Source: Meconema thalassinum (lineage: Eukaryota; Arthropoda; Insecta; Orthoptera; Tettigoniidae). Taken from it: a DNA stretch of 64,000 bases. Within the stretch, counting starts at the first letter, position 1, and each line of letters begins with the position of its first letter. Under the pieces are notes generated by a model that saw nothing but the letters and a program-made list of their open reading frames with translations, was not told where the DNA came from and searched no databases. Position numbers and translations under genes: made by a program. Where the stretch lies: assembly GCA_946902985.2 (NCBI GenBank), contig OX336389.2:340664444-340728443 (forward strand), read 5' to 3'. Positions 21,940 through 32,164 of the stretch are shown here, one piece after another.

Positions 21940-23351
21940 TTACCTTGGGAAAAGCTGCTTTAGAATTCCATTTCTCGTTCCAATTCGATAAAAGCCATCA
22001 TCGACAACCTCCAGTACCACGCCAAGGATAGATCGGGCATCTCCTCTACCGCGGTCAACATCGGGGATAGGAATTCGAACTGATGTTCCTTTTTCTACTG
22101 GCGGATGAATGTGATCTGATATTTTTTTCATGCGTTTTGCTTTTTCTTCTAGACAGTAGAGAGCTTCATTTCTCTGTATCTTGATGTCCTCAGTAGATTT
22201 GTCCAGGTCAGTGAGGAGATAATCACTATCATCTAAGAGCTTTTCACCACTTGATATATTTTGGTTTGTTTCATTTTCATCAGGATTTCCATTCCCGTTA
22301 CTTCCAAATTCGTTTTCTTGTTGTTGCTGAATTTGATCAATTGCGCATTGAAGATCCTCTTCTGTTTCTAAATTTGCCAGTACCTCAGTTGGTAGTTTTG
22401 AACTAGATAAGCCGTGCCTCGGGGCGCAACCGAACAAGGCCTCATACGGGGATCGTTTTATCCCACTATGCAATGCACTGTTTTTCATAAATTGAATAAA
22501 CTTTGAGCCTTCACTCCATTTTGATGTTTTGTGGTCTTGCATCCAGGTGGTTATCATATTTTCTATGTCCTGGTTGGTTCTTTCGACGCTACCTTGACTC
22601 TATGTCGCGGTTTGCCGTGCACCATTTTGAAGTTCGGCCATGTATTAATTAGACTCTCAATAATGTTATTAACAAATTTTCTCGCATTGTCTGATTGTAA
22701 AATACAAAGAGCGCCTAACAAAGTAAAAATATCAACGATATTATTACACACTTCATCTGCAGTCTTTGATTTCAGTGGTCTTAGCACAACAAACTTTGTT
22801 AAATGGTCCTGGTACACCATTTATAAATTGGAAGTCTTCATCAGGTTGCGACTGGGAGTCAATCAAGTCCACTTGACATCGTGAATCCATTTCCTTGAAT
22901 AACAAAGGCTTTACAACCAGTCCTTTCGTCTTATGTCTCATTTTTTGATCTCAAGGTTTGCACAAGCTTAAAAATAGTAAAATGTCCTTTCTAATAAATT
23001 TAGAAATTTCCCTTTCAATTGCTGAATCATACGATCTCTTCCTCCGTGTCCAGTGGATATGTGCGCTTCATTAAGAACTGCAAACAACTCTTCATCAAAA
23101 ACATAATACCTTATGCTGTCTTGGTCTGTGACAGGGTGTATTAGTTTTGAAATACCATTTACTTCAATAATGTCATATCGTCTTAAAAACCTGATATCGT
23201 TACTTTCTTATTTAGTTGCAGTTTTTAGATTTTTCAATTTTTGAATGCAGCTATCATATTTCAATTTGGTCGATGTCAGTGAATTTACCTTGGAAGTCGA
23301 GCGTTCCTGCTGCAGTTTTTCACGAAACAGTTCTGCCGTGGTGTCTGACAT
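21940..23351 (-). pseudogene. Ginger integrase (KRBA2/SCAND3-like), broken
   Basis: The frame starts at ATG 23351-23349 and ends at 21940. In order on the minus strand: a charged N-terminus; an in-frame stop near 23215; an integrase zinc-binding half with two histidines (EAHISTGHGG, about 23060-23075); and CKP followed by a TGA at about 22951, where the second cysteine of the C..C pair is expected. The catalytic core then has the first D in QVDLIDSQS, the second D in LQSDNARKF and, after a frame break near 22560-22600, the E in a GSxERxNQDIEN-type block. A 200-residue C-terminal part (21940-22557) includes SPYEALFG and a basic SH3-like end. All three acidic catalytic positions are visible, but at least two stops and two frame breaks make it non-functional. 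KRAB-A-domain-2-like host proteins share this integrase type. Confidence 0.8.
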
Positions 23352-23498
23352 ATTTATTACACACTTAAACTAATTATTTAAACGTAAATGAATCTTTTGT
23401 CACTATTGCACAACAATAAAGAGCCGAGTAATGACGAATGGCAACTGCCTGTTGTGTGGTGGGGTAATAAAAACAGAGAATTGTTCTGATCTATAACG

Positions 23499-24952
23499 AC
23501 CCCCAGGGGCTCACATCTAGGGGGTTGTGGGTTGGCGACCACGGGGCCCCAGCTGAGTCCGGCATTGCTTCCACTTACTTGTAACGGGCTCCTCTCTTTC
23601 TTCTTTCCTGTCGACCTCCCTTGGTCAACTCTTGTTCTCTTCCGACCCCGACGGTATTAGGTTATCCGAGGCCTAGGGAGTCTTTCACTTTCCCGCCTTA
23701 ATTGGCCCTTGTCTCATCTTTCCTGATGCCCTCCTTCTGTGAGGGGTCAGCCTTCTTTTTCTTTTCCTTTTACCTCCTGCCTTGTGCTCAAGGCCCTTAA
23801 GGAGGCAGGGTGTATGTTGCCCCACCACTTCTGGTGCACCGTCGATAATGCTACACCCTCAGGGGCTCACGGCTGGTGAGTTCGGGAGTTGGCGACCCCG
23901 AGGGATTCCTGAGCTGGGTCCGTTTTCCCCTTTTGTCCCTTCCCTTTGGGGCGGACCTTCTCCTCTCTCCCCTCCCCTCTCCTCTCCTCTCCTCTCCTCT
24001 CCTCTCCTCTCCTCTCCTCTCCTCTTTTCATTATATTTACTTTTCTCTTTAAGATTCCCGCACTGTTTTTGTTCCTTGGTTTACCGTGTATCTAAATTCC
24101 CTTCTAGCGATTTTTAAGGCATTTTTAATCTACGTTGCTTTTTGTATGTTTTTTTCGATCTAAATTACATGTCGCGATTGTTTTCAACCTCAATTGCATT
24201 TTGTAAAGATTGACAATCTAAATTGCTTTTTAGTAAGTCTTTCAATGCAGGTTGCGGGGCCTTTTAGTGAGTATTTTGAATTTCAATTGCATTTTGTAAG
24301 TATTTTCAACCAAAACCGCATTTCGCACGAATTTTGAATCTAAATTGCATTTTGTTTGGTGGGCATTTTGCACATATTTTGATTCTCAATTGCATTTTGT
24401 GGGTATTTTGAATCTAAATTACATTTGTCAAGTATTTTCAATCTAAATTGCTTTTTGTAAGTATTGTCAATCCACATGAGTCGTTTGAATCTACCGTACA
24501 TTTTGTAAGCATTTTCAATTTCAATTGCATTTTGTAAGGATTTTGAATTTCAATTGCACTTTGTGAATAATTTGGATTGGAACTGGGATATTTCAATCTG
24601 AATTGCATTGTGTATTTTCAATTTCAATTGCATTTTGTAAGTATTTTGAATTTCAGTTGCATTTTGTAAGTATTTCGGCGCTACTTTGCATTTTGTACGT
24701 ATTTTGAATCTAGCCTACGTTTTGTGGGTCTTTTTCAATCTATTCTTTTTGTGCAACTTTTTGTTCTAAATTCTCTTTTGTAGGACCATATTGTGAGTTG
24801 TTTCCATGTGAGTTCCTTTTTGTACGTATTTTCCGTCTTCGGTAATTTTGTTCTGGTTTCCATTTCATTATCATTTTCGCTCTCACCCAGATCATTAGGG
24901 GCCGATAACCTCGATGTTAGGCCCCTTAAAACAACAATTATCATCATCATCA
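23499..24952 (+). mobile_element. Non-autonomous retroposon with internal minisatellite
   Basis: It is flanked by an exact 14-bp duplication TCTGATCTATAACG at 23485-23498 and 24953-24966. The 5' part is GC/CT-rich and contains two diverged copies of CAGGGGCTCAC...GTTGGCGACC...GAGCT.GGTCCG (about 23503 and 23858). A (CCTCT)n run (23975-24022) and a long ~29-bp minisatellite follow. The 3' end reads GGGGCCGATAACC..GTTAGGCCCC and terminates in (ATC)n. Variable long duplications and a microsatellite 3' tail indicate LINE-mediated insertion. No real coding region is present; the 111-codon ORF at 23782 is low complexity. Confidence 0.85.
24115..24800. repeat. ~29-bp minisatellite (AATTGCATTTTGTAAGTATTTTGAA)
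   Basis: About 22 degenerate tandem units contain ATTGCATTTTGTAAGTATTT. They lie wholly inside the retroposon. Units differ by point changes and small indels, so the array is not freshly expanded. Confidence 0.88.
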
Positions 24953-25094
24953 TCTGATCTATAACGGTCGGTCCAATAATGGAAGTACGAGTCCAAACAA
25001 TCGCAATATTTTAATAATCATAACAAAGGTAGGGCGTGCGCGGTTACATTTTCAGAGCAGCATCTGTGAATCAACTTTTACTAAACCACAGCAG

Positions 25095-25200
25095 GCATAG
25101 TTAACTCTCCCTAGGAAAAGTTGATCTGTGTGTTTTCAATCAACTGTTACTGATAGTTTCAGTAAGAGTTGACTCTGCCTAGGGAGAGTCAACTCTTACT
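25095..25200. repeat. Palindromic CCTAGG-centred modules, right Ginger end
   Basis: Modules at 25095-25125 (partial) and 25161-25200 (near-perfect palindrome) mirror those at the left terminus. Confidence 0.8.
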
Positions 25201-25227
25201 AAGAATCTACTTTTCCTGTAACATCCA

Positions 25228-25466
25228 CACCAGTCAGTTGATGTTCTAAACACTGCAGTAGCTCATCATAAGATGAAATGTTCATTCGTAGGAAGGTGAA
25301 GAATTTGACTGGATTGTCTATGATCAATATACAGAGTACAAAATATACCTTTTGTTAATCGATCCTGCAAAAGTAGGCGAACCCAAAATCTTCTATTTCC
25401 CCGTTTTCGGCGTTTACGCAACCTGATATATAGAAAAACAGCAAGTGCTGCTTCTTCCACCTCCAT
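25228..25466 (-). pseudogene. Harbinger transposase N-terminus (right of Ginger)
   Basis: ATG at 25466-25464 starts an acidic opening followed by the characteristic RKRRKRGNRRFWVR block and a run of ~30 residues seen at the start of PIF/Harbinger transposases. A frame break near 25265 moves the reading to 'YDELLQCLEHQL', which runs into the Ginger target site. It continues at 21269. The catalytic domain is missing. Confidence 0.8.
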
Positions 25467-25755
25467 TTCAAGACTGGCTCATCACTGGTGGCGTGTTTTG
25501 TGGCTAGAGAAAATATTGCAAAGACGTGGTGGCGCGGCCATGGTGGCCCCGTGGGAAAGGGGCCTAATTGTGTTGACCGACTGAAAAGGATTTACATTTC
25601 ATGTAGGAGAAGGTCTAAATTAGAATTATAATATGTTAAACAGATTGCCTTGGATGTAAGGTATGATAGCCACTGTATCTACTGTAGATATGAAATGATT
25701 AGCTCAGGGCAGGGGGCGTGGAAACCTGCATCCAATCAGTCTAATGAATCAAACA

Positions 25756-25757
<2 letters not shown>

Positions 25758-25807
<50 letters not shown>
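25758..25807. repeat. (ATT)n microsatellite
   Basis: About 16 units. A leucine-run ORF here is an artefact. Confidence 0.95.
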
Positions 25808-25809
25808 GT

Positions 25810-26741
25810 CGAATGGTCAAATATGTAAATCTAAAGGATACAATTTAACCGTTAACTTTTCTACTGTCCGTAAACTTTTAGATTGTCATATCACCTGTGA
25901 TTAACTATCTGTAAACAGACACGGTGCTGATGACCAATTTGTTCCAAACCCCGTATGTAGTAACAGCAGCCATTTCTAACCCCAGGGATCCATCATATTT
26001 CTCACAAACCACGATTCTGATGTACTATAGCCTAGTGAGTCGAACATCTGTCATGCTGAGTAACCAGTTTGTTTCCTTGTCCGTATTAGTGGTATTCAAG
26101 ATAAATTTGTGTCGATATAAAGACTACCGCAAAATATTAGTTAAACAATAAATATTACATCTGTTGCAAAGGTCTCATTTTATCTGGGAATTTCTGCGCC
26201 GTCCCCCGAGTATTGTTGAAGTACGCCCGCCACAAGTCCTTGACATGTCTACCCTACATCATCTGGTGACAGCAGGTATATAAAGCAAGGCCAGACAATG
26301 ACACTAATAGGTCGCCGTGGGTGGGGGCAGTTTATGTATGAACTGGCAACTGGGCCAATCTGGTTGGACACGCATAGGTGGAAGCTCAGTTCTCTCTCAT
26401 TGCGGGACTGTTTTGTCACACGGTGAAGGGCTATTACACTGTATTGACGTCCGAAACGGGGGAGGAGCTTACGGTCAGCTGTTTGCAATATGGCGGCGAT
26501 ATAGTGACGTGAAGTAATTGGGTGTGCGTTTGTTATGGCTTCTAATTATTTATGATGGCAAAATACTACATATTTTCTTTCATTGATAGACATATTTTTA
26601 TAATCAATTTAAATGCAGCTAATTACTACCAGTTAAAAATATTACCCGCATGTAGATAGTTAATTTACTGTCTGCTGTTACATAGGCCTATATGAAGCCA
26701 GTACTTGGGAGCCTAGCGGTATCGATGTTTTAATTAATTTC

Positions 26742-26791
<50 letters not shown>

Positions 26792-27600
26792 ACATAACAC
26801 AAAGGACGACTCCCTGATAATAAATTGAATCAAGCAACCCTGAATTTGCATGAATGTTTTGGGTTCAAAGAAGCGTTACTTGGGATGCTCAAATCATACT
26901 TCAATATTGCAAATATTGACCTACATACTTGCTGTTCAAAGGCAAGAATATTAATTTATTACTCTCTTGCCACAGGCAAGTTAAAATGGAGGCATCCTTT
27001 TTATCAATATATTTAATTAAATGTTTAAAATACAGATATTTAACAAAGCTGGAGTCTCCATTTGAACTTGTCATAAGCAAACGGAACAGATCAAAAACTA
27101 CACTTTAAGCCAAACCAAATTCACTCCTCAGCTCGACATAAACCATAATACCAATTAAAACCTATACAAAACATACTCTCCTTACTGTTGTACAACTTTA
27201 AAACCAACTATTCGCACTCAAAACTGAAAAACCCCGAAATGGGAACTAATTAAACTTAGAATAGCCTAGGCCGATCCGGTCTCCTGCTACATTACCGCAT
27301 ATGTGTACTTAACAACTTAATAACTTAATTAACTAAATTCAACAGTAGGGAGATCATAGCCAAAAACAGAATTTAAGCCAAATCATACTTCAATGGCCTA
27401 CATACTTGCTGTTCAAATGCAAGAATATAAATTCTCTGGCAAATTAAGGCTAGGAACAGCATTTTTCTTAAGTTTTCTAATCATTCGGCTATTGTCAATC
27501 GGAAGAACCCCTAAAATAAGTTTACGAAGAGCGGATTACATTCTATGTACGGCACAGAAGTAATAGGCTACAAGTTTATCAGTATTTTTGATGTAGCTAA
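25810..27600. other. Unassigned stretch
   Basis: No gene is recognised. It holds a (TA)n microsatellite at 26744-26788 and a ~60-bp repeated phrase (CAAATCATACTTCAAT...CCTACATACTTGCTGTTCAAA.GCAAGAATA at about 26890-26950 and 27383-27427), which suggests an old duplication of roughly 490 bp spacing. Confidence 0.45.
26744..26788. repeat. (TA)n microsatellite
   Basis: About 22 TA units. Confidence 0.95.
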
Positions 27601-27617
27601 ATCCATGTGAATACAAA

Positions 27618-27866
27618 TTAGGGACAATAACTATCAATAATCAACAGTACCGGTGGAAAGAAGTCGTCTTCACAAAAATACACACTGCACACTGTCATGT
27701 AACATATAACATGTTTTCCAATTGACAGGGCCGAAGCCCATCTTTCTCTCTGAACTTTTTGTACAGGAAAGTAGTGAAGATATTTCGTACCAGTTTTATA
27801 CGATTTGCAACCGTATACAGAGCAGTACCTCCTCGAATTTGACAAATTTCTTTCTGTTTCCATCAC
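27618..27866 (-). pseudogene. THAP zinc-finger domain fragment
   Basis: The 82-codon ORF starts at ATG 27866. It shows the THAP pattern: C-x4-C in CSVYGC (residues ~15-20), an aromatic HYFP block (~31-34), a conserved RWASAL block (~42-47) and the final CSVYF.EDDFF (~60-70). The second zinc pair should be C-x2-H, but here the His position is Tyr (CSVY). The canonical zinc site is therefore lost unless this is a sequencing or allelic change. THAP domains bind DNA in P-element-type transposases and in host regulators; no catalytic domain follows. It could be an exon of a host gene or a transposon relic. Confidence 0.7.
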
Positions 27867-28077
27867 GACGTCAATGCTTCACCATCTAAATAAACCACAC
27901 CAGTCACAATGTTACAGCTTCAACATTCTACCGCGTGGCTGCGCCATCCAACTTTTCTGACGTCAATTGGGATGCGCACACTAGCGACAAAACACGGATG
28001 AGACAAAAATGTGTCCGGACTGTCGCAACAGCTGGCGTGATTTTTATCGCGGGACTGTCGGTGTCCTGTGTTGTTGC

Positions 28078-28942
28078 TAGGGCTCAGATTTTTAGGTAAA
28101 TATTTTTTTTTTTATGTAAATACATATTTTAAGCATTCTTTCTATAAATACATAAATTCCTGTTTTTCACTTATTAGCACATAAAAATACGTAATATTTA
28201 CATGTTTTTAAAATCAGTATGCTAGATGTTTCAGTTTATTGCATTTTTGTTCTGTGTTACTTCAACAGGAAGAACCTGTGAGCTATCTAATTTTCATGCA
28301 GAGCGTATGTCAGCTTGCAACTGTGTTATTTTTAACTTGTCGCCCCGTACCACTCACTGTGAAAGCCGGGGATTTCCTTGTCCATAGACATATTGCACCA
28401 CGTGCTAGACCTCTCCCCCATCTACCTGGAACCAGTGTCACTGACATGCAGTTCATTTCTGGCACTGTAAAGTGTAAGGCAGTTCTACGAGGCCTAATGT
28501 AAAAGCAACTACAAGTTATTGTCTGCAGCAGAATGTTGCAGAATATAAAGATCATTTTACTTCTGGTGGGGGCGTTCTGTTCTGCCAACCATGTGGGAAA
28601 GCAATCAAGACTGAACAGCGATCTCAAGTTACACAACACCTCAAGGGCAAGAAACATATTGCCGCAGTTTCGAATCTTCAGAAGAAGTGTTTCGCGATAA
28701 TCGTCGGTCATTTGTGATGGACAACCTGAAGATGTATCTCGTTGTGTACGGTATTGTAAATCTTCAGTAGTCAGTGAGGCATAGCATAAATTGCATTCGT
28801 GAGTACTGCATATTGTTTATATGCACATTAATAAACTAAATTATAATTAAATATTTTTACTTTTTGCCACATATTTCAGGTTATTTTAATACATAGAAAA
28901 TAAATATTTCCGCGATTTTAGCACCTAAAAATCCGAACCCTA
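28078..28942 (+). mobile_element. hAT transposon, internally deleted
   Basis: The ends are inverted repeats TAGGGCTCAGATTTTTAGGT and, as complement on the right, TAGGGTTCGGATTTTTAGGT. An 8-bp target duplication has one mismatch (GTTGTTGC 28070-28077, GTTATTGC 28943-28950). T/CAGGG-type ends and 8-bp duplications are hAT hallmarks. It is 865 bp long and retains only an N-terminal zinc-finger coding segment. Confidence 0.85.
28526..28693 (+). pseudogene. hAT zinc finger, CGGBP1-like
   Basis: The open segment encodes a CxxC...H-x4-H finger (LFCQPCGKAI, then QVTQHLKGKKH) followed by a lysine-rich end. This pattern is shared by the N-termini of some hAT transposases and by the vertebrate CGG-binding protein 1. 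There is no ATG in frame nearby and no dimerisation or RNase-H-like catalytic region downstream. Confidence 0.7.
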
Positions 28943-28950
28943 GTTATTGC

Positions 28951-31070
28951 ATTCAAGTGCGCACAGTGGGGACAAAAGTGTCGCGCACCACTCATATCCA
29001 CGGCCTTCTAAACACAGACCTGAATCTCGATTATGCAGTTCTTGTAGCGCAAATCTATTGAGGAGGCCTTGATCTGGGTCCGTGTGTTCCGTTTCTGCAT
29101 ATAGATGGTATAGTCAGACATCCAGTGGGCAGAAGAAGCAGTTGTTTTGGTATAACTTTAAGCCCATTTTCATTTATGAAGTATAGGCTTATGAAATCAC
29201 CTATCGTCCGTGTGTGGGTGTATGTGTGTACTGTATGAGCCAGTGTCCCCTAAAAGATCAACGGCTTGAGCGGTTTCAATAGAACGTGGTAAGGACTTAT
29301 TACTGCCTCGTCCGACCTCGACCTCGCCTTTCATACATTAATAAGTGTCACACGTCCAACATGCCAGCCGCGCAAAATATTTGACCGGCATTCCATACCT
29401 GCCAACGGCCCCGGCCATGTTGAAACACCGGATCCCATGAGAACTCCGCAGTCAAGCAGCATTGAGCGTGGTCGCAACTTGGATGGAATGCTGGTTCTGG
29501 GGGACCACGCGCTGTTGGCAGGGGAGAGGGTAAGGAGGAGCGCAAAGGACCTGGCCACCCTACCACACGTAAACTTCGTCTCAGGATAGCCTCTTCGGAG
29601 GCACAGACCTTCCTTCGGGCAGAATATACCAAAAAATGCCATATCTCCGCTATCAACATCACAATTTGTATGCTGATAGAGGGCACACTAGTAAGTTCGT
29701 CTACAGTATGTTACTTTCTCATAAATACAACACCAACATGGCAGCGACGCGAAGTTCAAATATTAAAATACATTTTTCACGGGATTTAATTATTCGAGTG
29801 CAATGGAACGTGCTATGATAAATCTTTATTCAAGGCTTATTATACAGGATTCTATCTTATTTGAATTGTTTAGAGAAATTCAACATAGCGGCTGGGCTAA
29901 ATTTTAAAAACAAGTTCTCAATTCTTGTCATAATCAAGCGATCGAAGTCTAAGTTTGTACCTAATGAACCACTGTAATAATCTTCATCCTTTGGTATGTA
30001 ACTGAACGGCCAACATATAAAGCATTGCAACATGGCTGACATGAGAAATATTTCGCCTGTTCTCCAAATCTACGAATCTATTACAACAATCAATCTGAAA
30101 TTTTGTATGGCGATAGACTCTATTAAAATAACAACATAGTGACTTTCAATAACCTGATGATCATAAAACCAACATCGCGGCCACGCGAATATTTATGTGG
30201 GCATTTCTCGCTATATAACCATCCGATTGCAGTGAAACATGGCACGGTAAATCTTTATACGATGCGTAATAAACCTAATTTAATTCCAATTTTTACGATA
30301 AACTGAAAATTGTGACTGTGCGTAACTTAAAAATCCCGTAATTTATATTTTGAATCCTATTCAAGTAATCAACGTGAAAGTTTGTATAATGAAGTACCAT
30401 AATAATCTTCATTTGCTGGTACAGTATATAATTATATGGCCTACACATAAAACAATTGTACATGCCAGCCTTGAGAAATATCTAACCCATTTTCAATATC
30501 TCTGAAGTTATTACAGCAATCAAACTGAAATTTGTATGGTGATAGAGGACTCTTAACTTTCAAAAACCTGAGAAACACAAGAATAACATGCGATACCGTA
30601 TTAAAATATACATAAAATATTTAACTGAACTTTGATATAAGTTATACAAAGCAATAATCACACCATTACACTACATCAAATATTTTATCGTAGTTCAGCA
30701 AAATGGATGAAGGACAGTTCCTTTTCACTTGACGGTATTACGGTAGTTGAAATTCTGCAGTGGCAATACCGGTATGTAAAAGAAACGGAAAGATAAACTA
30801 AAGGGCTATGGGTTTAACCATAGGTCGCCCACGTGACAAGAAAGATATTTATACGAGTAGAATCTTGGTGAACGAGCTGCAGTACGAGGACTTGAAAAAT
30901 TACAATAATATTTAATTATTAATATATATGACGAAATGAATGATGGCGACGTTCGAAACAACCACTGCCCGAGCAAAGTCATCATCGCATAATACAGGTT
31001 ATCAGACCAGTTCAACACACACCAAACTACAAGGAGATGATGATCAAGACGTCCCAAGCTCCTCAAATAA
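28951..31070. other. Unassigned stretch with faint internal repeats
   Basis: No gene is seen. A diverged ~450-bp repeat is suggested by TTACA.CAATCAA.CTGAAAT and TTGTATGG.GATAGA near 30080 and 30511. The ORF at 29331-29642 has no recognisable domain. Confidence 0.4.
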
Positions 31071-31389
31071 ATTACAGTAGTCTCGCAAACTCGGATCTCG
31101 GTAACCCGGCATTCCGGATTTCTCGGACACCCTGACAGGAGAAAAAAATCATAATTTTTGTTTGTTTTTGTGTTTACGCACAGAGCGTTATTATGTTTTC
31201 TTTCGTCTTCTCCGTCAATGGAATTATCGACAGTTAAGTACTGTGCCCGTTTGGATCAGGATCCAAATGACCACATTTTGAAAAATACCGAAATCAGATA
31301 AGCACGAGAAAATCTATCTCAGGGTCTATCTAGGCAAATAATTGGTCTATCTGGCATCCCTGATTTCGGTAATTCTCAAGTAGGTAAGG

Positions 31390-32128
31390 AGTGAAATTAT
31401 TTTTGGAAACACACACTTTCTTAAAATATCTCAATTTATTGATAATTAAAATTGACTTTAACTGGCAAAAAAAATTCAAGACACAAACAAACAACACAAT
31501 CATTTAAAAAATCAACCTTCCTATCATTCACCACTTCGCAAAATTTGATCATCAGAAATCAAAGTCCATCTGATATCAACAATTTAAAAAAACATTTTTT
31601 TTTACATATTTACACTAGATAATCACTTTCATTAAAGAGTCCGAGTGATTCATCCTATTTACATATCTCGTTGCACATTACGAAGATTCGTCGTTCGTTG
31701 AAGGCATTAAAAAAATTATACACTTTTCATTTTTCACAAAAAACAATATATTTTATTCTGTTGATTAATTGCTAACTCTTGTCTTATGAACCTCATATTA
31801 AGAGTCGGCTTAACAAAGTTGGATGTTAATACGGTCATTATTTTCAAAAACTTTGTTTCAACAATAAACAAAATTTATGAAATTTTCATCAAATTGAAAA
31901 TTAAATTATATCTCATTTATCTATAAGTCTCTTTGTTCCAAATGAACAATGTTCAAAAATAGGAATTTCATCATTTGAAATGTATTATTCATAATTGACC
32001 TTTATTTGTTATAAACGACACAATTGTTGCAATTTATTCTCAGTTGACTGAGTTTCTTGCCACAACATCTTCTCACTTAGAAAATCTGTGCAATGCTTCA
32101 CAAAAATTTAAATTATACAATTCTCTGA

Positions 32129-32164
<36 letters not shown>

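Larger units (their letters stand above)
21270..25223 (-). mobile_element. Ginger-type DNA transposon
   Basis: The ends are inverted repeats beginning TGTTACAGGAAAAGT. Homology extends for about 70 bp, including AGTAAGAGTTGACTCTCCCT and AGG...AGTC.ACTCTTACT. The 4-bp target duplication TCCA flanks it at 21266-21269 and 25224-25227. TG-starting termini with a short duplication and a retroviral-type integrase are the published hallmarks of Ginger elements. It encodes one integrase ORF on the minus strand and is interrupted by the retroposon at 23499-24952. Without that insert it is about 2.5 kb. Confidence 0.88.
20545..25564 (-). mobile_element. PIF/Harbinger-like transposon, split by nested Ginger
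   Basis: The terminal inverted repeats are TGCCCCTTTCACACGGGGCC on the left and, as complement, GGCCCCTTTCCCACGGGGCC on the right. The match runs on through ACCATGGCCG and ACGTCTTTGCA. The flanks are TAA at 20542-20544 and 25565-25567, the usual Harbinger target. Subterminal copies of AATGGAGCCTTTCACACG occur near 20605 and 20723. Only the transposase N-terminus survives (separate entry). With the nested Ginger removed, the remnant is about 1.06 kb, an internally deleted copy. Confidence 0.85.

Noticed and set aside
23782..24117. 111-codon ORF rich in Pro/Ser/Leu
   Set aside because: It arises from the CT-rich region and (CCTCT)n of a retroposon.
25650..25904. ORF with a poly-leucine stretch (possible signal or membrane segment)
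   Set aside because: The leucines come from an (ATT)n microsatellite; there is no other protein-like feature. The same applies at 32044-32295 and 57754-57954.
28310..28711. 133-codon minus-strand ORF inside the hAT element
   Set aside because: It is antisense to the zinc-finger coding segment and has no recognisable motif.
29331..29686. Two overlapping ~105-codon minus-strand ORFs
   Set aside because: No recognisable domain, overlapping in different frames, GC-rich local composition.
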